Below are positions 30,249 through 40,476 of a stretch of DNA of 50,497 bases, piece after piece (the first letter of the stretch is position 1; each line of letters begins with the position of its first letter). Made by a program: the position numbers and the translations under genes. Under the pieces are notes generated by a model that saw nothing but the letters and a program-made list of their open reading frames with translations, ran no database searches and was not told the DNA's origin. Source of the DNA: Balneolaceae bacterium (GTDB lineage Bacteria > Bacteroidota > Rhodothermia > Balneolales > Balneolaceae); NCBI GenBank assembly GCA_007127745.1, contig SKYV01000186.1:1-50497 (forward strand). Direction: 5' to 3'.

Positions 30249-33200
30249 TTACCGGGCTATTGCAATTTTTACGAGTTTTCGTTCGGTACTGCCATTAGCT
30301 GTAGCTGAAATGAGCGCCATATAACCGCCGCTGCCCCAGTCAGACGTATCAATTTCAATTTCTTCCGGAGCTCCGCCACGAGATTCTAATGTACGGCTAT
30401 AAATCAGACGCCCGCTGGTTGTCGTTACCTGGATCTGTATTTCTGCCGGATCAGCCGTTTGAAATCGAATAATTGTATGATCTGTTGCCGGATTTGGCCA
30501 GTTATACGTTTCCTGTTCATTCAATAATTCAAAAGAGGGTTGAATGGTATCGGTATCTGAGAGTAATCCTGTGATTTTATTATTTCCCTGGTTGCCATAT
30601 TTAGATCCCCAAAGTACGTTCTCCATATTTGGAAATTCCCAAACTTTCAGGTCGCCGGTATGGCTGACTGTAATCAGAAAGTTACCGGATACGGCTGCAT
30701 GAACCGGCTGACCCGCAGCAGGTTCGGTACTTCCGATAAATAATGGAAACCCGTGGTGTAACTGACCTCTGTAATTATAGGCATATATATTGAGAGAATA
30801 GGAATCATGCCCCATCACAAGAAGCTCAAAATTTCCGTCTCCATTGAAATCAGCAATGAGGGGCGTCCCGGTAAATTGCACACCATCAGGGGGTGATATG
30901 GGAAAGTGGTTTAAAATGGCACCATTTAGATTTACAGCTATTATCTGGTTTAAATGATGATCTATAAAAATAAAATCGATGTTTCCATCACGGCTGAAAT
31001 CTGCCAGAGCCGGCCACCCAAAATCCGGTGATTCATAAACCCGATTTAATTGTTCCGGCTGATTGAGAGGGTCAAACAGGAAGAGTTCATCTCTTTTATA
31101 GACAAAAGACTGAAAATGATTGTTTTGCGATTCAATCAAACCGAGGTAGAAAGGATGTTCAAATGGCGGCCCTGATGAAGGGATTTGTTGGCGGTATTCT
31201 GTTCCGGAGATACTGAACCTGATGTAGCCATTATTATTGATTGATCCCTGGTGGCCATGTCTCATCTCTGTAAATTGCCTGCTCTCTTCAAAAAAATCTG
31301 AATCAACTTCCAGATTTGATATATCTGCTTTTGCTCTTGTTCCGTCAAACTGCAAGATTCCCGGAGAAGGCGAGCTGATAAAAGCTGAATTTTCAGGAGC
31401 CGTAAAATTCCAGACTGCCGAAAAATCTGAGCCATTCCATTCAATGATTTCAACATCAGTGGTTTCACTTTCTTCCGGGATGTGAGCAACGGAAAATCTG
31501 TTTGAAACGGGTTCAAAAAATGGTTGTTGTAAACGGTCCGTAAAACTGTCATGAAAGTCGTAGAGTGCGTTTTCGTCTGCACTGTAAATGTGGATTCCAT
31601 TCTGTGCCGGAATCAGAGCCATGCTGCGCTCTTCCATCTCAAAAGGTATGATGGCAAGTGGGAAATCTTGCCAGTATGAAGTGTCAAAAGGAGTGAAATA
31701 ATTGAAGGGTAGGTTCTGCTTCAAATCAGTTAATTTGTAAAGATCACTGAAAGGTTCTGCGGTCCGAATACTAAAGGTGGCTGTGGGGAGGTTGCCGGAA
31801 AAATCGTATAACTCAAAAAAGGAGGGAGAGCCCGATTTGCTGCTGTTATCGGGGGTAGTATCCGGACCAAATCTGTTTTCATAAAGAGTAATTGTGCCGG
31901 TTGGTGTTATTACTGAGGCATCATTTCCACTCCACCAAAAATCAAAAGCTGAGCCATTTGCTTCGTTTCTCGTCAAGCCGATCTGTGTTGGCCTGCCAAT
32001 ATCCTGGGCTCCGTCTGCTTCCATCAATTCCACTCCTCGACGATCCGGCTGATCATTCACTCCATTTCCCATGGCGAGCTGACTCCGAATCACCGATTCA
32101 TCAATATGCCAGATCAAAAAGCCACCGTTTAAAATCCTGCCTTCATCAGTCTCATCTATAGCACTCACAGGGCCTCCGGGCAGAGAAAAATCGTAGTTGC
32201 TTGCGTTTATCACAACTCCCGGTTCAAGCTGATCATCAAAATTGGATAACTGTAAGACGAAGGAGGTGTCTCTGTTGGTAAATGTTTGGTTAATAATTGA
32301 CCCATCGGGTTGTTGAATGGTAAGTGTTACGCCGGTATTATCCGGGTCGCGATGACGGTTTTCAATCAAAAAATATTCATCATTTGAAATTGCAACCCGC
32401 GCAATACTTTTTGGACTTTTTTTCACTGCAGCATCAAGCGAAATTTGACTTTCGGGTTCAGGTGAAATATCAAAAGGTTCTTCCCAGCCCAAATAAATTT
32501 TTTCCCAGGCCGACATTTCCGGCGGGAAAAGCCCATTGTATGAAAAAATTCCAGCACCGTCCATCAGCCCAAATCGGCCGATTCCTGATTCCCCCGTTTG
32601 GGTGTTAAACAGATCGGGCAGGCCAAGATGGCTGGCAATCTGGGCGGTTACAAGCCCGTTGGTGGAAAGTGGCAATACAAACCGATTCCCTGCGGCATCT
32701 TGACCGGCACGGGTCAGGGTTCTGGGTAAAATCAATGTGTTGTTTACAAGAAAATTTCCGTTGTCAATCGGAAATCCGCTGAATGATGAATCATCCAGAA
32801 AACGCCGGAGAGCGTCTCGGTTTAAATAAACCGACGGTATATCCTGGGGAGTTTTATCAAGCGTGGTTCCGGTCAGCTCAACATCTCTTCCCACCCCTGC
32901 ATGAAAAATGATGAATGCGGTGTTTTGATGTGGATTCAATTCCAAAGGCAATCTGCCATCTGCTGCCACAAGATTCCAGACATCGTTTGCTAATTCTCCC
33001 AGCGGAGACAAATCCGGGTCATGGCCGATGGGCGAGTAGTATTCCATCGGTTGGTCAAGGTGATAAATCTCTGGCAAAACCTGATACTCAATACTGAGCC
33101 GATTATGAGACATCTGCTCGAAATAGTTTTTCGCAAATTCCAGATGAGCTTCAAAATACTTCTGATCGTGTGGAAGTGCGTCGATATTGGTACCGGGGTT

Positions 33201-33467
33201 CTCAAGATAGGGGATGCTGCCCGGTTCAAATGTACCGTTACCGGATGTAAACCGGTTGGAATCCGGTTGAAATTCAACCATTACGGCAATCACATTCAGG
33301 GTTCCTTCAACCGGCTGGGCTGGCAAAAGTTGGTTGATTTGAAGTGCAGAAACGGGCAGATTTCTTTGAAGGTGTGCCTGTGCCCCGGCGAATGAACTGA
33401 CTCCAAAAAACAGAAAGAGCAGTGATAATACGACGTTACCACTGCTCCCTGAAAACCTGTACGTCAT
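30249..33467 (-). CDS. M6-metalloprotease-like secreted protein with FG-GAP/VCBS-like repeats and C-terminal T9SS-type sorting domain
   Basis: M6-like segments (FQPDSNRF, NYFEQMSHNRLSIEYQVLPEIYHLDQPMEYY, LMDGAGIFSYNGLFPPEMSAWEKIYLGW), NGDGNFELLVMGHD, C-terminus YNWPNPATDHTIIRFQTADPAEIQIQVTTTSGRLIY... Confidence 0.75.
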   Translation of the reverse strand: MTYRFSGSSGNVVLSLLFLFFGVSSFAGAQAHLQRNLPVSALQINQLLPAQPVEGTLNVIAVMVEFQPDSNRFTSGNGTFEPGSIPYLENPGTNIDALPHDQKYFEAHLEFAKNYFEQMSHNRLSIEYQVLPEIYHLDQPMEYYSPIGHDPDLSPLGELANDVWNLVAADGRLPLELNPHQNTAFIIFHAGVGRDVELTGTTLDKTPQDIPSVYLNRDALRRFLDDSSFSGFPIDNGNFLVNNTLILPRTLTRAGQDAAGNRFVLPLSTNGLVTAQIASHLGLPDLFNTQTGESGIGRFGLMDGAGIFSYNGLFPPEMSAWEKIYLGWEEPFDISPEPESQISLDAAVKKSPKSIARVAISNDEYFLIENRHRDPDNTGVTLTIQQPDGSIINQTFTNRDTSFVLQLSNFDDQLEPGVVINASNYDFSLPGGPVSAIDETDEGRILNGGFLIWHIDESVIRSQLAMGNGVNDQPDRRGVELMEADGAQDIGRPTQIGLTRNEANGSAFDFWWSGNDASVITPTGTITLYENRFGPDTTPDNSSKSGSPSFFELYDFSGNLPTATFSIRTAEPFSDLYKLTDLKQNLPFNYFTPFDTSYWQDFPLAIIPFEMEERSMALIPAQNGIHIYSADENALYDFHDSFTDRLQQPFFEPVSNRFSVAHIPEESETTDVEIIEWNGSDFSAVWNFTAPENSAFISSPSPGILQFDGTRAKADISNLEVDSDFFEESRQFTEMRHGHQGSINNNGYIRFSISGTEYRQQIPSSGPPFEHPFYLGLIESQNNHFQSFVYKRDELFLFDPLNQPEQLNRVYESPDFGWPALADFSRDGNIDFIFIDHHLNQIIAVNLNGAILNHFPISPPDGVQFTGTPLIADFNGDGNFELLVMGHDSYSLNIYAYNYRGQLHHGFPLFIGSTEPAAGQPVHAAVSGNFLITVSHTGDLKVWEFPNMENVLWGSKYGNQGNNKITGLLSDTDTIQPSFELLNEQETYNWPNPATDHTIIRFQTADPAEIQIQVTTTSGRLIYSRTLESRGGAPEEIEIDTSDWGSGGYMALISATANGSTERKLVKIAIAR

Positions 33468-33476
33468 CCGGTTTAA

Positions 33477-34643
33477 TTATCTGAAATTGACCAATAAACT
33501 CAGCCGGATTGTGTTTGCAAGCGGATGATCATCTTCAAGAGTATAAAGATAGCTAAAATCAACGCCGAAAATGTTATACCTGAGCCCGGCTCCAAGTGTA
33601 ATAAACTCTCTGTTTCCATTCTCGGGATGCTCGTAATAGTAGCCGGTTCGGAGTGCGAATAAATCGTCATACCAATATTCCAGACCAAACCCGAACATAA
33701 GCTGTTGAGCCAAACTTACCGTAACCATTTCGGTGCCGTTAAATCGCTCGTAAGAACCCCAGGAGTTAAAAAGAGCCTCAAAAACGCCCATTGACTCGTA
33801 CTCCGGATTTTCCGGATCGGAACCAATCCGCTCATTTCGGGCCATAATTTTTGAAATATCGTTGGCAAACGTGATGGTATTCAGCCCGTTTGAATCAAGG
33901 TCCATTTTGTATGCCCATCCTGCACGAAATACGGTTGGAAGCGGATCTTTTTGGGCATTATCGGTGTACTGAATTCCAGGACCGATATTCGAGAGGTTAA
34001 AACCTGCATTGAAAGAAGCAAGACGATTGGCTACTTCAAAAGGATTGGATTTGTAGAGGGCGGCAAGATCGAGGCCTACACTTGAGCCGGGATTAATACT
34101 TTGACCACTTACACTGCCATCCGCCAGAGAGCTGTAAATGTATCTCAGCCCGGTTCCAACAGCAAAGTTATCGGAAATACTGAAACCGTATGAAAGTCCG
34201 GCAGAAATTTCAAAACTGTTGAATCGACCAAGTTCAAGGCCAGTTTCATCGGTTCGGGTTTGCTCACCAAGATTCAAAAATGTAATATGTCCGCCGATGG
34301 TTCCAATTCCATCAACATGATACGTTCCCACAAGATAGTCGTAAAAAAGATCGGCATTAAAAGCGGGCAGCCAGTTAGCGTGTGTCAGGTTAATCTGGCT
34401 TTGATCCTGGAAAGCCAGTCCGGCTGGATTCCAAAAAATGGCTGATGAATTATCAGCAATTGCCACCCCGGTATTTCCCATACCAGTAGCTCTGGAATCG
34501 GGTTCTATTTGAAGGAATGGAACAGCCGTTATGCCAACCTGAGCCTGAACAACACTGAAAGGAATAAAAGCTACTACGAATAATAGAAATGTGATTTTTT
34601 TCATAATGATGATGCCGTTTGAAGGTAAAGTAGTTAAAACCAC
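33477..34643 (-). CDS. PorV/PorQ-family outer membrane protein
   Basis: GITAVPFLQIEPDSRATGMGNTGVAIADNSSAIFWNPAGLAFQDQSQINLTHANWLPAFNADLFYDYLVG; likely start at internal Met MKKITFLLF (about 34604). Confidence 0.85.
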   Translation of the reverse strand: MVLTTLPSNGIIIMKKITFLLFVVAFIPFSVVQAQVGITAVPFLQIEPDSRATGMGNTGVAIADNSSAIFWNPAGLAFQDQSQINLTHANWLPAFNADLFYDYLVGTYHVDGIGTIGGHITFLNLGEQTRTDETGLELGRFNSFEISAGLSYGFSISDNFAVGTGLRYIYSSLADGSVSGQSINPGSSVGLDLAALYKSNPFEVANRLASFNAGFNLSNIGPGIQYTDNAQKDPLPTVFRAGWAYKMDLDSNGLNTITFANDISKIMARNERIGSDPENPEYESMGVFEALFNSWGSYERFNGTEMVTVSLAQQLMFGFGLEYWYDDLFALRTGYYYEHPENGNREFITLGAGLRYNIFGVDFSYLYTLEDDHPLANTIRLSLLVNFR

Positions 34644-35013
34644 TTAAAAATATGTAAATATAACTCGGTTCAAATGTTTATTATTGTTTCACATCTTAAA
34701 AATTGAAAGCTGACAATCAAGCCCGTACAACACAGAAACAAACTACGCTGAGGCTTAATTACAGCTGATTTCAGGTTTTGGAAAGTGAAACTGTAGCAAT
34801 TTTAAATAGGCTGAAAAATAAGTTGTTTATGAGTGATATGATATTGAAATATAAGTGATTTTCAATGCCAGAATCTACTTAATTGATTTCTATCTACGTA
34901 TAAAATTCATGATACACGCACCATCTAAAAAAGTCAAGTAATGGCTGATCTATAAAAATAATTTAATTGTCTGAACAGATTTGAAATTTTTGTGAACCAA
35001 CCCCGGGTTTTTA

Positions 35014-36192
35014 TCAAATCATTTCAACAACCAGAGACGAGGCTCCACCGCCTCCGTTACAGATTCCGGCGCATCCGAGCTTTCCACCCGTACGTTTCAG
35101 AGCATTCAGAAGTGTCACAATAATTCTGGCTCCCGAGCAGCCTATTGGGTGGCCAATACTAACTGCGCCACCGTGAATGTTTACCCTTTGGGGATCCAGT
35201 TCCAGAAGCTGATTATTGATTAGAGATACAACCGAAAACGCCTCATTAATTTCAAACAGATTCACATCGTCTTTTGAAATTCCCGCTATAGAAAGCGCAC
35301 GCGGGATGGCATCAGACGGAGCGGTTGTAAACCACTCGGGAGCTTTTGCGGCGCTGGCATGGCTCAAAATTTTAGCAATGGGTTTTATTCCCAATTCCAC
35401 AGCTTTTTCTTCACTCATCAGCAAAACAGCTGCAGCTCCATCGTTAATACTACTGGCATTGGCCGCTGTAATGGTTCCCTTTTTATCAAAAACAGGTTTT
35501 AATTCGGGGATTTTATCGAAGTTTACACGCTGAAGCTCTTCGTCCATTTTCACCATATTTACAGCACATTTCCGGCCTTTTACTTTTAATGGTACTATTT
35601 CATCAGTAAACCAGCCTTCTTCATGAGCTTTTATGGCGCGTTTATACGACTCAATGGCGTATTCATCTTGTTGTTCACGGTTAATACCGCATTCTGATGC
35701 GCAAAGTTCACCGGCATTCCCCATGTGGTAGTCGTTGTACACATCCCAAAGGCCGTCATTTATAATTCCATCAGAAACTTCAGAATGGCCGATTTTTGAG
35801 CCAAATCGATGTTTTTTGAGATAATAAGGCACATTGCTCATACTTTCCACGCCGCCGGCAACCATGATTTCATTATGGCCTAATGCAATTTGATCGGCTG
35901 CAATCATGATGGCTTTCATACCGGAAGCACACACTTTGTTCACCGTAGTTGCGGGAATTTTATTGGTCAATCCAGCCTTCAGTGCTGCCTGACGGGCGGG
36001 TGCCTGGCCAACTCCGGCAGTCAGAACATTTCCCAGAACAATTTCGTCAACCTGATCCGATTTTACTCCTCCGGTTTTCAAAACTTCATAAATAACCGAT
36101 GCTCCAAGCTCCGGTGCTGTAAACGATGACAAACTTCCGCCGAAGGAACCAATCGGTGTACGTTTTGCTGCAACGATTACCACATTCTTCAT
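35014..36192 (-). CDS. Acetyl-CoA C-acetyltransferase (thiolase)
   Basis: KRTPIGSFGGSLSSFTAPELG, TTVNKVCASGMKAIM, NIHGGAVSIGHPIGCSGARI, CNGGGGASSLVVE. Confidence 0.96.
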   Translation of the reverse strand: MKNVVIVAAKRTPIGSFGGSLSSFTAPELGASVIYEVLKTGGVKSDQVDEIVLGNVLTAGVGQAPARQAALKAGLTNKIPATTVNKVCASGMKAIMIAADQIALGHNEIMVAGGVESMSNVPYYLKKHRFGSKIGHSEVSDGIINDGLWDVYNDYHMGNAGELCASECGINREQQDEYAIESYKRAIKAHEEGWFTDEIVPLKVKGRKCAVNMVKMDEELQRVNFDKIPELKPVFDKKGTITAANASSINDGAAAVLLMSEEKAVELGIKPIAKILSHASAAKAPEWFTTAPSDAIPRALSIAGISKDDVNLFEINEAFSVVSLINNQLLELDPQRVNIHGGAVSIGHPIGCSGARIIVTLLNALKRTGGKLGCAGICNGGGGASSLVVEMI

Positions 36193-36214
36193 CTTTTAGC
36201 TCCGTTATGTTTTG

Positions 36215-37351
36215 TTATAAAGACTGTTCCAGATCTTCAATCAGATCGTCGGCATCTTCCACACCGACCGACAACCGGATCAGAGAATCTTTCAATCCCG
36301 CTTTTTCACGAATATTTTTGGGGATAGAGCCGTGAGTCATGGAAGCGGGATGGCTGACGAGAGATTCAACTCCGCCCAAACTTTCAGCCAGGACAAATAA
36401 CCTGGTTTTTTTCATCACATCAATCGCCTTCTCCATCGTATCGTCTTTCATGGAAAATGAGACCATCGCCCCAAAATCATTCATCTGATCTGCAGCCAGT
36501 TTGTGCTGGGGATGATTGCTCAGGCCGGGATAATGCACGATTCCCACCCTGGGATGATTATTTAAAAAATCAGCAATTTTTTTTGCATTTTCTACTGATC
36601 GTTCAACCCTCAGGTGAAGTGTCTTGATGCCTCGAAGTACCAGGTAGCTATCCATTGGCCCCGGGACCGCCCCGGTTGTTTTTACCTGAAAGCGGATTTT
36701 CTCCATAAAATATTTATCCGATGAAGCAACCGCGCCTCCAACCACATCCGAATGGCCGCCAAGATATTTTGTTGTTGAGTGCATGACCGCATCTGCCCCG
36801 AGAAGCAGTGGTTGCTGCAAATAAGGGGAGGCAAACGTATTGTCAACCACGCTAAGTGCTCCGCGCTCTTTCGACATCTGCGCTGTTTTTCTGATATCGA
36901 TTATGCGAAGCAGCGGATTGGTGGGTGTTTCGATCCATACCAGTTTTGTTTTTTCGGTAAAGGCGGCTTCAATTTCGTCCAAATTTGTCATGTTGACAAA
37001 TGAAAACCGGATTCCGTACGGTTCAAACACCTGGGTAAATAAGCGGTAAGTTCCGCCGTAAAGATCGTTTGTGGATATTACATGATCGCCGGGTTTTAAC
37101 GTTTTTAAAATGGCATCAATGGCTGCCACACCGCTGGAAAAACAGGCACATTCATCAGCTTCTTCAAGACCGGCAATCAATTTTTCGAGTGCAGTCCGGG
37201 TTGGATTTCCCACACGGGCGTAGTCGTACCCCTGGTGTTCGTTGGGGGCTTTTTGTACGTAGGTTGATGTGTGAAAAACCGGCGGCATTACAGCTCCGCT
37301 GGTTTTTTCGGGCTCCTGCCCGGCGTGAATGGTTTTTGTATTAAACTTCAT
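36215..37351 (-). CDS. Cys/Met metabolism PLP-dependent enzyme (cystathionine gamma-synthase/lyase-like)
   Basis: YDYARVGNPTRTALEKLIAGLE, SSGVAAIDAIL, WIETPTNPLLRIIDI, VDNTFASPYLQQPL, HSTTKYLGGHSDVVGGAV. Confidence 0.95.
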   Translation of the reverse strand: MKFNTKTIHAGQEPEKTSGAVMPPVFHTSTYVQKAPNEHQGYDYARVGNPTRTALEKLIAGLEEADECACFSSGVAAIDAILKTLKPGDHVISTNDLYGGTYRLFTQVFEPYGIRFSFVNMTNLDEIEAAFTEKTKLVWIETPTNPLLRIIDIRKTAQMSKERGALSVVDNTFASPYLQQPLLLGADAVMHSTTKYLGGHSDVVGGAVASSDKYFMEKIRFQVKTTGAVPGPMDSYLVLRGIKTLHLRVERSVENAKKIADFLNNHPRVGIVHYPGLSNHPQHKLAADQMNDFGAMVSFSMKDDTMEKAIDVMKKTRLFVLAESLGGVESLVSHPASMTHGSIPKNIREKAGLKDSLIRLSVGVEDADDLIEDLEQSL

Positions 37352-37353
37352 AA

Positions 37354-38586
37354 CTAAAAATTGAGAGATCTTTCAAGTGATTGAGCGTCTTCTTTCATAT
37401 CCAAATGGAGATAAACCTGATAAAGATGATTCAGATAATCGAGATTATCCGGATTCAGTTCAGCCAATCGCTCCCAGAGGGGGAGAGACAGACCAAGAAA
37501 CTGTTCTTTCTGGCTGATGATAACTTCAACGATTTCACTATCAAATTCAATTCTGTTTGTCAGTTTCGATAAGGTCAGAAAGGCATCCTTGTAAAAGGCA
37601 GCCATCCGGTATGTATTTTCCTCGTTTATCGGCATTGTGGCCTGAATTTCATCAAAAATGAGGTGCACCTGATCGGCCATCAACGAAATTTGCTGAATAT
37701 CTTCTGATTTATCGGAATCCAGGTAATCTTGCTGAAACAGATCATCTGCTTTCAAATCAAAAAGAAAATAAATCTGTGTAGCCAGTGTTTCCTGGTAGGT
37801 GTGCCGCGATGGGAAACGGTCTGTCAGCTCACTCAGAATGGCAATAGCTTCTTCATGCCGGTTATCGATGATGTAAGCATTCACCAGCCCGTGTTTTAGA
37901 TGCTGGTCATCCGGGTTGGATTCAACAAGGGTTTCGTACATGCTGATCGATTTTTCTACATCACCCGATTCCAGGTAGAGATAGGCAAGTTTTTCCAGGA
38001 ATTCAGTATTGCTGCCACCAGACAGGGTATTGGCTTTTTCCAGGGTTTCTATGGATTTACCCAGATTACCTGATTCATAAAGTGTGGTGGCCTTCAGGCT
38101 GTAGGTAACCAGGCTGTCAGGAATTACGGTGATTGCATTATCAAAATGTGCGATAATTTCACTATAATTCTCGTTCAGACCGGTTGAACGGTCTTGCTGT
38201 AACAGTTGCACACCCCGGCTTTGTTCTTCGTTCCAGGCAGTTCTCAGAACATCTTCGATTTCGTTCTGATCAATATTCTCCTTATGCATTGCAGCATCGG
38301 AATGATCTTTCAGGTTTTGATAAATCGGAGGCCTTTCCCGTGGAGAATGGGTTTTAGCAAACTCATAGAGCACTTCACTTTTTTCGAGGTAAAGAGAAGA
38401 TGTTCCGGGATTTTCAGCAAGTTGATCGTTAAGCCGGTTTAGTTCAGCCTCAAGGTACTGTGCGGTGCCGGGTTCATATTCTGGGGTTTCGGTTGGTTGA
38501 ACCGTTGTACATGCCTGGACAAAAAAAAGCCCGAAGGCAAAACCGATATACAACGGAATTGCCATTCGGGTGATACGAATTTTCAT
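37354..38586 (-). CDS. TPR lipoprotein
   Basis: Lipobox-like FFVQACTT; repeated TPR helices (YLESGDVEKSISMYETLVESNPDDQHLKHGLVNAYI). Confidence 0.8.
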   Translation of the reverse strand: MKIRITRMAIPLYIGFAFGLFFVQACTTVQPTETPEYEPGTAQYLEAELNRLNDQLAENPGTSSLYLEKSEVLYEFAKTHSPRERPPIYQNLKDHSDAAMHKENIDQNEIEDVLRTAWNEEQSRGVQLLQQDRSTGLNENYSEIIAHFDNAITVIPDSLVTYSLKATTLYESGNLGKSIETLEKANTLSGGSNTEFLEKLAYLYLESGDVEKSISMYETLVESNPDDQHLKHGLVNAYIIDNRHEEAIAILSELTDRFPSRHTYQETLATQIYFLFDLKADDLFQQDYLDSDKSEDIQQISLMADQVHLIFDEIQATMPINEENTYRMAAFYKDAFLTLSKLTNRIEFDSEIVEVIISQKEQFLGLSLPLWERLAELNPDNLDYLNHLYQVYLHLDMKEDAQSLERSLNF

Positions 38587-38604
38587 ATATTTTTTACTAC
38601 CTCT

Positions 38605-39921
38605 TTATTCAAAACCTGCTCGTTCCATAGCCTCTTCGGCTTCCTCTTCCATTCCCAGTGTAGTATATACCTGGAACAGAGACTGCCAGTTTTCCGGATT
38701 GTCCGGATTTATTTCGGCTGCACGTTCGTAGTAAATAAGGGCATTTCTGAGATTGTCTCTTGCTTGAGAGTCCAGCTGTTCAGCTATTTCGTTATCTGTT
38801 GTATTGTTACGCCGTTCAAACAGGTTGGCTGCACGGTTTTGATAGATGATTCCGAGAATGAAGTTCGCTGATTCGCTATCGGGTTCAAGTTCAACAACTC
38901 GTTCCATTTCGCGAATGGCAATTAATGTAAGATCATCAATTTCATCTTCTATACTATCAATCTCGTCTTGAATTTCATCGATCTCGGCTTGTGTCTGATC
39001 GAGTTGATCGCCTTGCTGACTGCGGGATTCCTGGCGTAAATCGAACTGACGCTGATATTTCTGCGAAACATCGGCAATCAGGCGGTCTACACTTTGGTAA
39101 ATTTGTGTGCCAAGCACTCTTCGATATTGCGGATTATCCGGATCATCGGCAATCAGTCCCTCAACCAGTTCAATAGCACGGTCTCTTTCGCCGGATTGGA
39201 TATAGGCATCTGCCAGGAACTGAACAAAAACGGTTTCGTCCGGATAATGCTCTAAGGCTTCGTTCGACAGTTCGATAGCTCTTTGAAAAGATTCATCAAA
39301 CAGGTAGAGGCTGATGATGTACTCATAATCATCTGATTCAGGTTGTTCTTTCAGATCCAGAGCCATTTCGAAGTAACTGATGGCATTGTCAATCTCATCC
39401 ATCTGAAAATAGGTGGATGAGATTACTTCATAGGTCATTGCACTGTCGGGATTGATCGCAATCGCATTTTGGAAATGATCAACTGACGTTTTGAACGGTT
39501 CGGGAGTTGCGTTGAAAAGACTATCGTCTGTCTGAACGTTCACACCCATGTTGTACTCATCAGCCCAAAAAGAGATGATTGTATTGTTGAGTTCTTCGTA
39601 CTCATCAGGCAGCTCTTCCTGATCTTCCATGATTCGTTTAGCCGTATCAAAAGATTGTTTTGCCCGCTCATAGTACGACTTTCGGTCTGCAGGGGGTTCG
39701 ATCGTTTCGGCCTCGGAAGCGATTACTATGCCTTTGTAATAGTGGGCAACATAGTTTAATGAGTCTTGTGCAATGGCTTCATCGGTCGCCTCAAGTGCCA
39801 TTTCAAAATCGCCGGTAAGAATTCCGATCTGGACTTCATCGATAAAAGGATCTGTAGTTTCACATGCCCAAAAGAGCCCGGCAAATAAAAATATTAATAG
39901 AAGTGGTTTATAACTTTTCAT
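38605..39921 (-). CDS. TPR lipoprotein with acidic coiled-coil insertion
   Basis: Start at MKSYKPLLLIFLFAGLFWACETTD (lipobox LFWAC); TPR repeats; QAEIDEIQDEIDSIEDEIDDL coiled coil. Confidence 0.8.
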   Translation of the reverse strand: MKSYKPLLLIFLFAGLFWACETTDPFIDEVQIGILTGDFEMALEATDEAIAQDSLNYVAHYYKGIVIASEAETIEPPADRKSYYERAKQSFDTAKRIMEDQEELPDEYEELNNTIISFWADEYNMGVNVQTDDSLFNATPEPFKTSVDHFQNAIAINPDSAMTYEVISSTYFQMDEIDNAISYFEMALDLKEQPESDDYEYIISLYLFDESFQRAIELSNEALEHYPDETVFVQFLADAYIQSGERDRAIELVEGLIADDPDNPQYRRVLGTQIYQSVDRLIADVSQKYQRQFDLRQESRSQQGDQLDQTQAEIDEIQDEIDSIEDEIDDLTLIAIREMERVVELEPDSESANFILGIIYQNRAANLFERRNNTTDNEIAEQLDSQARDNLRNALIYYERAAEINPDNPENWQSLFQVYTTLGMEEEAEEAMERAGFE

Positions 39922-40095
39922 TTTAATCGTGATATCGTTGATTATTTTATTTCCTATAGTATTAGAAAGTAACCATATATAGAAGATTCCGCAATAAGAA
40001 GCGGCATCTGAAGTCTGAAATTTACAGATAATTCTATACAACTGTATATTCTTACAGGTAATAATTAAAACTTAAATTTTAAATTGTATTTCGCG

Positions 40096-40473
40096 ATGAA
40101 AAAAATTGTAAAGACATCAGCTGCACCCGACGCTATTGGCCCTTACAGCCAGGGTGTGGTTCATAACGGAATTTTATATTGCTCCGGACAAATTGCTCTC
40201 ATTCCGGGTGAAATGAAGATTATTGATGGCGGTGTTAAAATTCAGGCCGAGCAGGTTATGGAAAATATGAAAGCCGTTGTGGAAGTATCCGGAAGCAGCA
40301 TGGAGAAAGTGTTAAAATGCACCATTTTTTTGGCAGATATGAATGATTTCACTTCTGTAAACGAGGTTTATGGTCGTTATTTTAAGGCAGATCCGCCCGC
40401 AAGAGAAGCTGTGGCTGTTAAAACACTTCCGAAAAATGTGTTAGTTGAAATCAGCTGCATTGCCGCAGTCTGA
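40096..40473 (+). CDS. RidA family protein
   Basis: AAPDAIGPYSQGVVHNGILYCSGQIALIPGEM...VLKCTIFLADMNDFTSVNEVYGRYF...PAREAVAVKTLPKNVLVEISCIA. Confidence 0.95.
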   Translation: MKKIVKTSAAPDAIGPYSQGVVHNGILYCSGQIALIPGEMKIIDGGVKIQAEQVMENMKAVVEVSGSSMEKVLKCTIFLADMNDFTSVNEVYGRYFKADPPAREAVAVKTLPKNVLVEISCIAAV

Positions 40474-40476
40474 GCA

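Noticed and set aside
30990-33395. Several ORFs over 60 aa overlapping the M6-like gene on both strands
   Set aside because: All overlap the 1072-aa ORF, which has coherent domains, so they are shadow ORFs.
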